DNA of 8,816 bases from an uncultured Burkholderiales bacterium (GCA_903845315.1 CAIMWY010000433.1:1-8816); one strand, 5' to 3'. Numbered from the stretch's first letter, positions 1-8,094 are shown. Program-made: numbers and translations. The notes: a model not told the origin generated them from the letters alone.

Positions 1-2
1 CT

Positions 3-938
3 GCTGACTTCTCATTTGGACTGTGGGGGGATATGCCTTATGGAAAAAACAACGATGCACAGCAAACACGAGCGGTGATTGACAGCATCAATGCCTCAGA
101 CGTGATGTTCTCCATCTTTGATGGTGACTTCAAAGATGGGAGCTCTGTCTGTCATGACGCGCTATACATGCAGACCTTCCACACCTTCAACACCATGCGC
201 CATCCGCTGATTTATGTGCCAGGCGACAACGAATGGACTGATTGCCACCGCAGCAATAACGGAGGCTTTAGCGCCCTAGAGCGCTTGTCGCTGATTCGTC
301 GCACATTCTTTGGCAACTCAGAAAGTTTGGGCCAGAGAAAACTCCCACTGATTCAGCAAGGAAAAAAGGGCGATACGTTCTCAGAAAACACGCGTTTCTT
401 CCATCAAGGTGTTGTGTTTGTTGGTTTGAATGTGCCGGGAAGTAACAACAACTTGGTGAGCAGTCCCAAGGAGTGCACCCACAAAAGCGTCAGAACACAG
501 GCTGATTGCGATGCTGCCAACGCCGAATACATGGAGCGCAACAAAGCCAACATCGAATGGCTCATCGCTGCATTCGCTGAGGCGAAAGCGCAGTCTGCCC
601 GAGGTGTGGTGGTGGTGATTCAAGCCAACCCAGGTTTTGATCTGTCGGAGACTTGGCCTCTTGACGAGAGTGCCTTGCCGGAATATTCGGGCTACCGTCA
701 GTGGATGTCTACCTTGGTCGCGCAAACCGAAGGCTTTGAAGGGCAAGTTTTGTTGGTACATGGTGACGACCATTTTTTCAAAATCGACAAACCCTTGTAC
801 TCACCTAACAAGATGTTGAAAAATTTCACACGCGTGCAAACCTTTGGTAGTCCGTCCAACCATTGGGTCAAGGTGACGGTCGATGTTTCAAAACCGCATG
901 TGTTTAGCATTCAACCCGTCATCGTTGACGCGCATTGA
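3..938 (+). CDS. Calcineurin-like metallophosphoesterase, 5'-truncated by window edge
   Basis: The open frame is already running at base 3 (residues ADFSFGLWGDMPYGK), and the GD motif that normally opens this fold lies before or at the first ATG (base 33). That ATG is therefore probably internal and the true start lies left of the window. About 311 residues are visible. Motifs in order: FGLWGDMPY (first metal-ligand Asp), FSIFDGDFKDG (GD), YVPGDNEWTDC (the GDNE form of the GNHE box), and VHGDDHFFKIDKP near the C terminus (the GHxH-like box). Together these support a di-metal phosphoesterase. Several Cys residues (in SSVCHD, WTDCH, KECTH, ADCDA) could form disulfides, which would fit an exported protein, but the N terminus with any signal peptide is outside the window. 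The substrate cannot be told. The gene converges on acr3 and shares no operon with it. Its codons look more A+T-rich than those of the efflux genes. Confidence 0.87.
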   Translation, partial: ADFSFGLWGDMPYGKNNDAQQTRAVIDSINASDVMFSIFDGDFKDGSSVCHDALYMQTFHTFNTMRHPLIYVPGDNEWTDCHRSNNGGFSALERLSLIRRTFFGNSESLGQRKLPLIQQGKKGDTFSENTRFFHQGVVFVGLNVPGSNNNLVSSPKECTHKSVRTQADCDAANAEYMERNKANIEWLIAAFAEAKAQSARGVVVVIQANPGFDLSETWPLDESALPEYSGYRQWMSTLVAQTEGFEGQVLLVHGDDHFFKIDKPLYSPNKMLKNFTRVQTFGSPSNHWVKVTVDVSKPHVFSIQPVIVDAH

Positions 939-949
939 ATACCATGCGA

Positions 950-968
950 GTGATGAGAGCTTCATCGC
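950..968. terminator. Possible hairpin in the convergent gap
   Basis: The 64 bp between the phosphoesterase stop (938) and the acr3 stop (1003) contain an inverted repeat. GTGATGAG (950-957) can pair with TTCATCGC (961-968), with two G-U pairs and a 3-nt loop. No T-run follows on either strand, so it is not a classical intrinsic terminator. It may still help separate the two convergent transcripts. Nothing else is visible in this gap. Confidence 0.25.
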
Positions 969-1002
969 AATGGACCCATCACCCCTAGGCAGACTTATTG
1001 AA

Positions 1003-2022
1003 TCAGGTACGTTCATACCAATTCTTGCTGCGGTTGACCACCGCCACCACCAACAGCATCACTGGCACTTCAATCAACACGCCCACCACCGTAGCCAGTG
1101 CCGCGCCTGAGTCAAAACCAAACAAGCTGATCGCCGCGGCCACAGCCAACTCGAAGAAGTTCGAGGCGCCAATCAGTGCCGATGGGCAGGCGATGTTGTG
1201 TTTCTCTCCCAGTGCGCGGTTGAGTCCATAAGCCAGCGCGGAGTTGAAGATCACTTGAATCAAAATCGGTACGGCCAACAGCGCAATTACCAAAGGTTGG
1301 GCCAAGATGGCTTCACCTTGAAACGCAAACAGCAACACCAAAGTGGCCAGCAAGGCGCTGATCGACCAAGGGCCAATGCGTGCCACTGTGGCATCAAAGT
1401 GTTCTTGACTGCGCGCCAACAGCGCTTTGCGCCACCACTGAGCCAAGGCGACAGGAATCACGATGTACAGCACCACCGACGTCAACAGTGTGTCCCACGG
1501 AATGGTGATGGCCGACAGACCTAGCAAAAAAGCCACCAACGGCGCAAAAGCCACCACCATGATGCTGTCGTTCAAGGCCACTTGCGATAAGGTGAACAAG
1601 GGGTCGCCATGCGTGAGTCGGCTCCACACAAACACCATCGCTGTGCAAGGTGCGGCAGCCAACAATATCAAGCCAGCGATGTAGCTGTCGAGTTGGTCAG
1701 CAGGCAATAGCGGGGCAAATAAGTGGCGAATGAACAACCACCCCAACAATGCCATCGAGAACGGTTTCACCAACCAATTGACAAACAGTGTGACACCAAT
1801 ACCCTTGATGTGTTGCCGCACTTGGCCCAGTGCGGCAAAGTCGACCTTCATCAACATCGGGATGATCATCACCCAAATCAACAGCCCCACGGGCAAGTTC
1901 ACCTGTGCCACTTCTAAGCGACCAATGGTTTGAAACACGTCTGGCAACCATTGCCCCAAGGCAATGCCCACCACGATGCACAGAAACACCCAGACGGTGA
2001 GGAAGCGTTCAAAAATATTCAT
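1003..2022 (-). CDS. acr3: Acr3-family arsenite efflux permease
   Basis: This 339-residue inner-membrane carrier extrudes arsenite from the cytoplasm, driven by the proton motive force. It has the usual length and about ten hydrophobic segments, starting at residues 9-27 and 45-60. Family hallmarks are present: the Cys in LAAAPCTAMVFVWS (Cys126), which matches the essential Cys of characterised Acr3 proteins; ALNDS at 149-153; GASNFFELAVAAAI at 285-298; and the conserved Glu in GVLIEVPVM (Glu318). The start is the ATG at 2020-2022. It overlaps the arsC stop in an ATGA and has a weak GAG ribosome-binding core six bases upstream, so translation is probably coupled to arsC. It is the last gene of the minus-strand run. 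Identification as Acr3 rather than the unrelated ArsB is firm from these motifs. Activity on antimonite is possible but not readable from sequence. Confidence 0.96.
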   Translation of the reverse strand: MNIFERFLTVWVFLCIVVGIALGQWLPDVFQTIGRLEVAQVNLPVGLLIWVMIIPMLMKVDFAALGQVRQHIKGIGVTLFVNWLVKPFSMALLGWLFIRHLFAPLLPADQLDSYIAGLILLAAAPCTAMVFVWSRLTHGDPLFTLSQVALNDSIMVVAFAPLVAFLLGLSAITIPWDTLLTSVVLYIVIPVALAQWWRKALLARSQEHFDATVARIGPWSISALLATLVLLFAFQGEAILAQPLVIALLAVPILIQVIFNSALAYGLNRALGEKHNIACPSALIGASNFFELAVAAAISLFGFDSGAALATVVGVLIEVPVMLLVVAVVNRSKNWYERT

Positions 2023-2525
2023 TGTGAACTCAATGCGCGGGCACTGGTTTGAAGGATGGCGTGGGCCAGTTTGTCGGCAGGCAAATTGATCAACAAATTC
2101 AATCGGTGTTGTATGGCGTGCAGGGTGTGGCGAAAGGCGTCGAGCTTGTCGCTATCGCTCTTGTCGCCCTCTGAGGGGTCAGCGTAGCCCCAGTGCGCTG
2201 TGGCGGGGTGGCCAGGCCACACGGGGCACACCTCACCCGCCGCGTTGTCGCATACCGTGATGATCAAATCCATGTGCGGTGCGTTGGCGCCCGCGAACTC
2301 ATCCCACGTTTTGCTGTGCAAGCCCGCTGTCGTCACGCCTGCTTGTTCGAGCACTTGCAAGCCCAAAGGATGGGGTTGTTGGTTCTCGCGCGGGCTGCTG
2401 CCAGCCGAGTAGGCCTTGAAGCGACCTTGGCCCATGTGATTGAGCAAAGCTTCGGCCAAGATGCTGCGTGCCGAATTGTGGGTGCACAAAAACAAAACGT
2501 TCAAGGGGGTGGCAGGTGTATTCAT
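2019..2525 (-). CDS. arsC: Arsenate reductase ArsC (low-molecular-weight phosphatase family)
   Basis: This cytoplasmic enzyme reduces arsenate to arsenite, the substrate of Acr3 encoded directly downstream. It has 168 residues from the ATG at 2523-2525. The phosphatase-like P-loop CTHNSARS begins at Cys14, and two further Cys lie in VCDNAAGEVCPVWPG (Cys92 and Cys100). These three would relay the disulfide to thioredoxin or glutaredoxin. HWGYADPSEG at 111-120 carries the DP loop with the general acid. The frame stays open upstream to a TTG at 2544-2546, giving seven extra residues, but the ATG places the P-loop at the usual distance from the N terminus. Neither start has a strong Shine-Dalgarno sequence. 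The stop overlaps the acr3 start by 4 bp. The reductant (thioredoxin or glutaredoxin) cannot be decided by eye. No arsR is linked within the window. Confidence 0.94.
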   Translation of the reverse strand: MNTPATPLNVLFLCTHNSARSILAEALLNHMGQGRFKAYSAGSSPRENQQPHPLGLQVLEQAGVTTAGLHSKTWDEFAGANAPHMDLIITVCDNAAGEVCPVWPGHPATAHWGYADPSEGDKSDSDKLDAFRHTLHAIQHRLNLLINLPADKLAHAILQTSARALSSQ

Positions 2526-2607
2526 GATGACTTCAGTGAGTTGCAAGCAACTTTAAACCTTAAGGGATATTTGTGACATCTGTGTGACGATGGTTGGCTC
2601 GCGTTCA
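2526..2607 (-). promoter_or_regulatory. Gap between RND operon and arsC, with a short inverted repeat
   Basis: These 82 bp separate the CzcC-like stop from the arsC start and are the only place in the window where an ars-specific promoter could lie. They are more A+T-rich than the flanking genes and hold two short symmetries: GTTGC-AA-GCAAC at 2540-2551 and CCTTAAGG at 2558-2565. I see no convincing -35/-10 pair, no T-tract terminator for the RND operon, and no match to known ArsR operators. It may be a weak promoter/operator or just a spacer in one long transcript. Confidence 0.22.
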
Positions 2608-3855
2608 TCACTCGTCAAAATCCCAAATTTCATGCAAATCCAACCGCACGCTGGCCAGCAGCTCGATCACCTCGACGCGCATCAAATCGGCTGCCAAGCG
2701 GTTGTCATTGGCCACGCGGGCGATGGTCAGCATGTCGGACATGCTGTGCTCACCCAGCGTGAACGCCGTGCGTGATTTTTCGGCGGCCAAAGTTTGTGTG
2801 TGTGCGGCCAACTGCAACTGCGTTGCGGCCAAACGTTTGTGCTGGTACTGGGCCAAGGTGCCATCAAAGGCAGCACTTAACGTGCGCTGCAAGGTGTCCA
2901 CTTTGTCGTCGGCGGCTTGTGCTTCGGCCAGGGCCGCTTGGCCTTGGTAGCTGCGTGCGTCGCCTGCAAAAGCAATCGCCACACTCAGGCCCGTGACCTG
3001 CTCAGCCCCCGTACGGTCGCGTGCGGTGAAGATGCCCACCGTGGGATCGGGCAAGCGGTCGCGGTTGACGCGTTGGGCATGCAAGCGCAAACGTTGCGCG
3101 TCGATGCGCAGCATGTTGAGCTCGTGGTTGGTTTGCAAAAACGCGGCTTGCAAGGCCGAGGGCTGATCGAAGGCCGCAGGCAAATTGGCCGTGCGCAACA
3201 GCTGCAGGGCAGGTGCGTTGGGCAAGGGCAAAGCCGGGTAACGGCGTTGCAAAGCCTTGCTGGCACTGCTCATCTCGGCTTGGCTGAGTTGCCATGCGGC
3301 TTGCGTGCGTTGCAATTCGGCCTGTGCCAATTGCGCATCAAGCTGCGAAATTTCACCGTGATTCAATCGCACACTGGCCAAGCGTTGGTTGGCTTGTGCC
3401 AACTCAAGGCTGGTGTTGGCGTTGGCTTGGGTGGCCGCAGCGCGCAGATAAGCAAACCAGTGTTTCAACAACTCGCGGCTGGCTTCGTGCACCGCGTCGG
3501 CGTATTCAATGTCGGCCAAGGCCTGGGTTTGCTGTGCCAACTCCGCGTCGATGCCGCGCTTGCCCCACAAGCGCACGGGGCGTTCCAAGCTCACGCTGGA
3601 CTCGCCATAGCGCTCACCCGTGGCATTGATGCTGCGCCGCTGTTGCAGCGCGCGCACGCTGAACTCAGCATTGCCCGCGTCGATGGCTTGCGCGCGCAAG
3701 CCCAAGGCTTGCTTTCTGGCGCGCGCTTGTTGCAGCAGGGGCGATTGGATCAGGGCCTCTTTGGCCGCTGCTTCAGCAGGCAGGTAGGGGGCCAATTCAG
3801 GGTTGGCATGAACCGCCGCACAAAATAAAAAACTCACACACAGCCAATGTTTCAT
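2608..3855 (-). CDS. czcC: CzcC-like outer-membrane channel (TolC/OEP family)
   Basis: This 415-residue outer-membrane factor would form the exit duct of the RND efflux complex encoded by the two genes before it. A signal peptide is clear: MKHWLCVSFLFCAAVHA with likely cleavage before NPELAP. There is no proper lipobox, so it is probably not a lipoprotein. The rest is rich in Ala, Gln and Leu, in long amphipathic helices typical of the two OEP repeats (for example EYADAVHEASRELLKHW and RLNHGEISQLDAQLAQAELQ). The SQLDAQLAQAELQRTQA segment is characteristic of CzcC/CusC-type channels. The ATG at 3853-3855 overlaps the pump stop as ATGA and has a strong AGGGAG (3862-3867) six bases upstream, so the start is secure. 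The channel comes last in the operon, whereas in classical czcCBA it comes first. The symbol denotes family, not proven substrate. Confidence 0.92.
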   Translation of the reverse strand: MKHWLCVSFLFCAAVHANPELAPYLPAEAAAKEALIQSPLLQQARARKQALGLRAQAIDAGNAEFSVRALQQRRSINATGERYGESSVSLERPVRLWGKRGIDAELAQQTQALADIEYADAVHEASRELLKHWFAYLRAAATQANANTSLELAQANQRLASVRLNHGEISQLDAQLAQAELQRTQAAWQLSQAEMSSASKALQRRYPALPLPNAPALQLLRTANLPAAFDQPSALQAAFLQTNHELNMLRIDAQRLRLHAQRVNRDRLPDPTVGIFTARDRTGAEQVTGLSVAIAFAGDARSYQGQAALAEAQAADDKVDTLQRTLSAAFDGTLAQYQHKRLAATQLQLAAHTQTLAAEKSRTAFTLGEHSMSDMLTIARVANDNRLAADLMRVEVIELLASVRLDLHEIWDFDE

Positions 3856-6800
3856 GGACGTCTCCCTTGCACCATCAAACGCAGCACATCCGCCACGCTG
3901 TTGGTGGCGCCTAGGCGCTCAAAAATCTTGGGCAGCAGCAGCAAGGTCAGCAGTGTGGAGGTCAGCAAGCCACCGGTCACCACCGCCGCCAAGGGGCGCT
4001 GAATTTCAGAACCGGGCCCCGTGGCAAACAGCAGCGGAATCATGCCAAGTGCGGTAATCACGGCGGTCATCAACACCGGGCGCAAACGTCGCTCAGAGCC
4101 CAAACGCACCACGGTGGCCAAGTCTTCGCCCTCCATCAAACGCTCATTGAAGTGCGTCACCATCACCACCCCGTTGAGCACCGCAATGCCCAACAAGGCA
4201 ATGAAGCCGACCGATGCTGGCACCGACAAATATTCGCCCGACACAGCCAGCGCCACCACCCCGCCCACCAAGGCAAACGGGATGTTCACAAAAATAATGC
4301 CTGCTTGCACCACCGAGCCAAAGGTGACCACCAAGATGGCAAAAATCAACACCAGCGCTGCCGGTATCACCAGGGCCAAACGCGCTGCCGCGCGTTGCTG
4401 GTTTTCAAACTGGCCGCCCCACACCACACGCAAGTGCTTGGGCAGGGTCAGCCCGGCGACGGCGGTTTGTGCGTCTTGCACATAGCCGCCCAAGTCGCGT
4501 CCATCGACCGACACCTGCACCGTGGTGAAGCGTGCGCTTTGTTCGTGGTCCACCCGAATCGGGCCATCCACCACGGCGATGGTGGCCAGGCTGCCTGCTG
4601 TCCAACTGCTGCCGTTGGGAGCCACCAAGCGCAAATTTTTAAAAGCTTCTGGGCTATGACGCACGACCTCGTTGCCCTTGAGCGCGAGCGGCGTGCGCAC
4701 GCCGTCTTGCAGCACATAGCCCAGGGCTTCACCCTCTACCTGGTTCTTCAACGCTTGCTGCACCGCCTCCACGCTCAGGCCTGCTTCACCTGCCAGCGTG
4801 CGGTTGACCTCGACCGACAGGTACTGCAAGCCATCTCCCTTGGGCGCAATCACCTCACCGGCACCGGGGATGGTGCGCATGGTCTCGGCGATGCGCTGCG
4901 CGGCTTCTTGCAACTGGGCCAGGTCGGTGCCAAAGATCTTGATCGCCACATCGCCGCGCGTGCCGGTCAGCATTTCGGACACGCGCATTTCAATCGGTTG
5001 CGTGAAGCCATACACAAGTCCCGGAAAACCTTCGAGCACTTGGCGCAACTCGGCAATGATGTCTTCTTTGTTGCCGCGCCATTCGTTCTTGGGCTTGAGA
5101 ACCAAAAACGTGTCGGTCTCGTACAAGCCCATGGGGTCAAGCCCCAACTCGTCTGAGCCTGTGCGCGCCACCACGGCTTTGACTTCGGGCACGCTGGCCA
5201 AAATGGCTTGCTGCACCCGTGTGTCTATCTCCAACGAAGCTTCCAGCGAGATGGAGGGCAGCTTTTGCAGCTGCACGATGATGTCGCCCTCGTCCATCGT
5301 GGGCATGAAGGTTTTGCCAATTACTGTGTACAAGCCAGCAGCCAACACCAGCGATGCCAGCGAGGCGCCATACAGCCACCTGGGGTGGCGCCATGCGGTA
5401 TCGCGCAAGCGCACATAGCCGCGGTGAATCAGCTGCATCACGCGGGGCTCATGCGCGCCTTGTTCTTTCAGCAGCCAAGACGCCAAGGCCACCACCACGG
5501 TGAAAGCAATCAACAGCGACGCTGCCAAAGCCAAGATGATGGTCACCGCCACCGGTGAGAACAATTTGCCTTCAAGACCTTGCAAGCTCAGCAGCGGCAA
5601 AAACACCACGCAGATGATCAACACGCCTGCCACCACCGGCTTGACCACTTGGCGTGCTGCACCCATCAAAACTTCGGTTTTGGACAGGCCGTGGTGCCCG
5701 CTGTGCGCAGCAAATGCTGTTTCGATGTTCTCCACCACCACCACCGACGCGTCCACCAGCATGCCCAGTGCAATGGCCAAGCCGCCCAGGCTCATCAGGT
5801 TGGCGGTCAGCCCAAACGCATGCATCAGCATGAAGGTGCACAGCAAGGCCAAGGGCAGCGACACCGCCACCACCAGCGCAGCGCGCAAGCCTCCCAAAAA
5901 CACATACAGGGTCACGCACACCAACAGCGATGCTTCCAGCAAAGCCTTGATCACCGTGCCCGCCGCACGCGACACCAACTCGCCTCGGTTGTAAAACACC
6001 TGCACCCGCATGCCGGGGGGCAAGCGGGGTTGAATCTCGTCGAGCTTGGCGCTGACGTGTTCGACCAAGTCGCGCGCGTTCACGCCACGCATGCCCAAGA
6101 CCAGACCTTGCACCGCTTCGCCTTGGCCGTTTTGGGTGACCGCGCCGTAGCGCGTGAGGGCGCCCAAGCGCACCGTGGCCACGTCGTCCACATACACCTT
6201 CAGGCTGGGGTTGGCGGTGGCCAGACGCACGCTGCGCAAGTCGTCGAGCGAGCGCACCGCACCCACCACCCGCACCACCAGCGACTCGTCGCCCAGCGTC
6301 AAGCGACCGGCGCCGTCGTTGCTGTTGTTGGCCAGCAGGGCTTGGCGCAAATCGCCCATGCTCACGCCCAATGCGGCCATGCGCTCGGGGTTGGGTACCA
6401 CCTCCAGGGTTTGCACTTCGCCACCCAACGAGTTGACCTCGGCCACGCCTGTGACCGTACGCAGCTCGGGGCGAATCACCCAGTCCAGTACGCGGCGTTT
6501 CTCAGCCAAGCTAAAACCGTCACCTTCCAGTGTGAACATGAACATCTCGCTCAAGGGCGTGGTGATGGGTGCCAAGCCACCGCTCACGCTGGCGGGCAGC
6601 TCGCGCATCACGTTGTTCAGACGTTCAGATACTTGTTGACGGGCCCAGTAAATGTCGATGCCTTCGTCAAAGTCAATCGTGATGTCGGCGATGCCGTACT
6701 TGGAGACCGAGCGCACCACCCGTTTGTTGGGAATGCTCAGCAGTTCTTGCTCAATCGGTTTGACCACGCGCTGCTCAATTTCTTCCGGCGTCATGCCCGG

Positions 6801-6959
6801 GATTTTTAAAATCAACTTGGCCTGCGTGGGCGATATGTCTGGGAAGGCGTCGATGGGCAAGGTCAGCCACGCTTGCAAGCCGCCCAACAACAAGGCCACC
6901 CCCAAGCCGAGCGTGAGGTTGCGGTAACGCAGGCTCAGGCGAATCAGCTGTTCAAACAT
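3852..6959 (-). CDS. czcA: CzcA/CusA-type heavy-metal RND efflux pump (HME-RND)
   Basis: This inner-membrane proton/metal antiporter drives export through the adaptor and outer-membrane channel. It has about 1035 residues, normal for HME-RND pumps. The N terminus MFEQLIRLSLRYR is followed by TM1 and the PIDAFPDISPTQ loop typical of CzcA proteins. Other marks: NSNDGAGRL in the porter domain; GGLAIALGMLVDASVVVVEN in TM4 with the proton-relay acids Asp404 and Glu411 (counting from the upstream Met); FMPTMDEGD at 552-560; QPIEMRVSEMLTG in the second porter half; and a C-terminal TM block with NERLMEGEDL. The CzcA 'DFG' aspartate of TM4 is Ala398 here, and the Met triad of CusA is not evident, so substrate class is open. 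Two adjacent ATGs exist (6962 and 6959). AAGGA lies 6 bases before the second but only 3 before the first, so 6959 is preferred. Either one overlaps the adaptor stop. Confidence 0.95.
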   Translation of the reverse strand: MFEQLIRLSLRYRNLTLGLGVALLLGGLQAWLTLPIDAFPDISPTQAKLILKIPGMTPEEIEQRVVKPIEQELLSIPNKRVVRSVSKYGIADITIDFDEGIDIYWARQQVSERLNNVMRELPASVSGGLAPITTPLSEMFMFTLEGDGFSLAEKRRVLDWVIRPELRTVTGVAEVNSLGGEVQTLEVVPNPERMAALGVSMGDLRQALLANNSNDGAGRLTLGDESLVVRVVGAVRSLDDLRSVRLATANPSLKVYVDDVATVRLGALTRYGAVTQNGQGEAVQGLVLGMRGVNARDLVEHVSAKLDEIQPRLPPGMRVQVFYNRGELVSRAAGTVIKALLEASLLVCVTLYVFLGGLRAALVVAVSLPLALLCTFMLMHAFGLTANLMSLGGLAIALGMLVDASVVVVENIETAFAAHSGHHGLSKTEVLMGAARQVVKPVVAGVLIICVVFLPLLSLQGLEGKLFSPVAVTIILALAASLLIAFTVVVALASWLLKEQGAHEPRVMQLIHRGYVRLRDTAWRHPRWLYGASLASLVLAAGLYTVIGKTFMPTMDEGDIIVQLQKLPSISLEASLEIDTRVQQAILASVPEVKAVVARTGSDELGLDPMGLYETDTFLVLKPKNEWRGNKEDIIAELRQVLEGFPGLVYGFTQPIEMRVSEMLTGTRGDVAIKIFGTDLAQLQEAAQRIAETMRTIPGAGEVIAPKGDGLQYLSVEVNRTLAGEAGLSVEAVQQALKNQVEGEALGYVLQDGVRTPLALKGNEVVRHSPEAFKNLRLVAPNGSSWTAGSLATIAVVDGPIRVDHEQSARFTTVQVSVDGRDLGGYVQDAQTAVAGLTLPKHLRVVWGGQFENQQRAAARLALVIPAALVLIFAILVVTFGSVVQAGIIFVNIPFALVGGVVALAVSGEYLSVPASVGFIALLGIAVLNGVVMVTHFNERLMEGEDLATVVRLGSERRLRPVLMTAVITALGMIPLLFATGPGSEIQRPLAAVVTGGLLTSTLLTLLLLPKIFERLGATNSVADVLRLMVQGRRP

Positions 6960-8068
6960 CATTCGTCCTTTTGCAGCAAGGCACGCAACGACGCAATGCC
7001 GCTGATGGCCACTTGGGCATTGGCGGGCCAGTTGGCCTCCACCAAAGCCATGTCATCGTTGGACGACAGCACGCGCACCGGTTGTGCGGTAAAGCCTGCG
7101 CTTTGACGCACAAACACCAGCGACTGGTTGTTCCAAGGCGTCAAGGCCCGCGCTGGCACCAGCCAACGTGCGGCGTTGCTGGTCGACGTGGCCTTGGCTT
7201 GCACGGTGATGGCCACCGTCTCGCCCACTTGCAAGCGCCCAGGGTGGGTGACCACCGCCCGCGCCTTGGCCAGTTGGCTGGCGTCCACCGCACGGCTCAC
7301 GCCCACGATCTTGGCCTGCGCTTCGCGGCTGGGCACAGCCACCGCATCACCCACTTGCAGCTGTGCGGCTTTGTCGCTGGCGAGTTGGATGTCGAGTTGC
7401 AAGCTGCTGTCATCGGCCAGCTTGAACAACACCGCGCCGGGTTCTACCCGCTGGCCCACGGCGGCAAAGGCTTGGGTCACCACGCCCGCAATCGGCGCGG
7501 TCAAGGTGCCCGTGGCATAGCCCATGGTCGCTGGGTTGAGGTCTGGGTTGGCGCCGATGCCTGCTGCGCGCAGCTCGGCCTCGCGGGCTTGCACCAGCGC
7601 TTGTGCCGCCTCTTGCTTGTTGCGCGTGATCTGCACCCGCACGGCGGGGATGATGCCCTCACTCAGCATCGCCTGGTCACGTTGCAGCGCGCTGTTGGCG
7701 TTCTTCAACTCCAGCTGCGCCTCTTGCCATTGACGGCGTGCTTCACCCAGCATCGGGCTGGTGAACTGGGCCAACGGAGCACCCGCCTTGACGCGGTCCC
7801 CCACACCCACCCACAAGCGCGACAACTGGCCCGGGTAGGGCGCTGACACCGTCACGTCTTTGCCGGGCAGCGTGTTCACGGTGGCGCTGGCCAGCAGCTG
7901 GGCCGCATTGGCTGCTTTGGGGGTGGTCACTTGCACGCCGAGTGCTGCTTGTTGCTTGGCATCCAGCGCCAACAACTTAGGCGTGGTCTGCAGCGTTTGC
8001 GCGTGCCCCAAACTCGCGCCCAGTGCGCAGCACAGTGTCAGACCCAAAAGAGCTTTTGAATTGGACAT
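6959..8068 (-). CDS. czcB: CzcB-like periplasmic adaptor (HlyD/membrane-fusion protein)
   Basis: This 369-residue adaptor bridges the RND pump and the outer-membrane channel in the periplasm. A signal peptide MSNSKALLGLTLCCALGASLGHA precedes QTLQTTP. Next come a first lipoyl half with VTVSAPYPGQLSRLWVGVGD and VKAGAPLAQFTSP; a Gln/Glu/Ala-rich alpha-hairpin (roughly 105-170, RRQWQEAQLELKNANSALQ to AQALVQAREAELRAAG); a second lipoyl half with GTLTAPIAGVVTQ and GQRVEPGAVLFKLAD; then beta-barrel and membrane-proximal domains with VGETVAITVQA and LVPARALTPW. No His- or Met-rich metal-capture N terminus like that of some CusB/CzcB proteins is seen. The frame extends to a GTG at 8137, but the ATG at 8066-8068 has an excellent ribosome-binding site and starts a proper signal peptide. 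It is the first gene of the coupled RND set. Confidence 0.93.
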   Translation of the reverse strand: MSNSKALLGLTLCCALGASLGHAQTLQTTPKLLALDAKQQAALGVQVTTPKAANAAQLLASATVNTLPGKDVTVSAPYPGQLSRLWVGVGDRVKAGAPLAQFTSPMLGEARRQWQEAQLELKNANSALQRDQAMLSEGIIPAVRVQITRNKQEAAQALVQAREAELRAAGIGANPDLNPATMGYATGTLTAPIAGVVTQAFAAVGQRVEPGAVLFKLADDSSLQLDIQLASDKAAQLQVGDAVAVPSREAQAKIVGVSRAVDASQLAKARAVVTHPGRLQVGETVAITVQAKATSTSNAARWLVPARALTPWNNQSLVFVRQSAGFTAQPVRVLSSNDDMALVEANWPANAQVAISGIASLRALLQKDE

Positions 8069-8074
8069 GCCCAA

Positions 8075-8080
8075 CTCCTT
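8075..8080 (-). promoter_or_regulatory. Strong ribosome-binding site of the CzcB-like adaptor
   Basis: On the minus strand AAGGAG stands six bases before the ATG at 8068. This fixes the start and excludes the 23-residue upstream extension, whose hypothetical GTG has no comparable site and whose residues would spoil the signal peptide. Confidence 0.85.
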
Positions 8081-8094
8081 CCAAACAAACCATG

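Noticed and set aside
381..773. Minus-strand open frame opposite the phosphoesterase
   Set aside because: Lies inside a gene with all its phosphoesterase metal-site motifs intact, and its own translation shows no family features.
2917..3828. Plus-strand open frame (303 codons) opposite the CzcC-like gene
   Set aside because: Antisense shadow. The minus-strand protein has a signal peptide, OEP-type helices and coupled overlap with the pump gene.
4152..5156. Plus-strand open frame (334 codons) opposite the C-terminal half of the pump
   Set aside because: Low-complexity antisense translation (HHHHPVEHRNAQQ type) with no domain features. It is fully explained by the G+C-rich pump gene.
5580..6809. 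Long plus-strand open frame (409 codons) opposite the RND pump gene
   Set aside because: Its His/Gln/Ala-rich translation is the antisense reading of codon-biased pump sequence, and it has no recognisable domains. The minus-strand frame has unmistakable RND motifs throughout.
3852..6959. Calling the pump CusA (Cu/Ag exporter) from the TM4 motif alone
   Set aside because: The Met residues that define CusA's copper path are not evident at aligned positions, and the porter segment resembles CzcA, so only the HME-RND level is claimed.
6971..7846. Plus-strand open frame (291 codons) opposite the adaptor gene
   Set aside because: Shadow of the adaptor frame. It has no start context or family motif.
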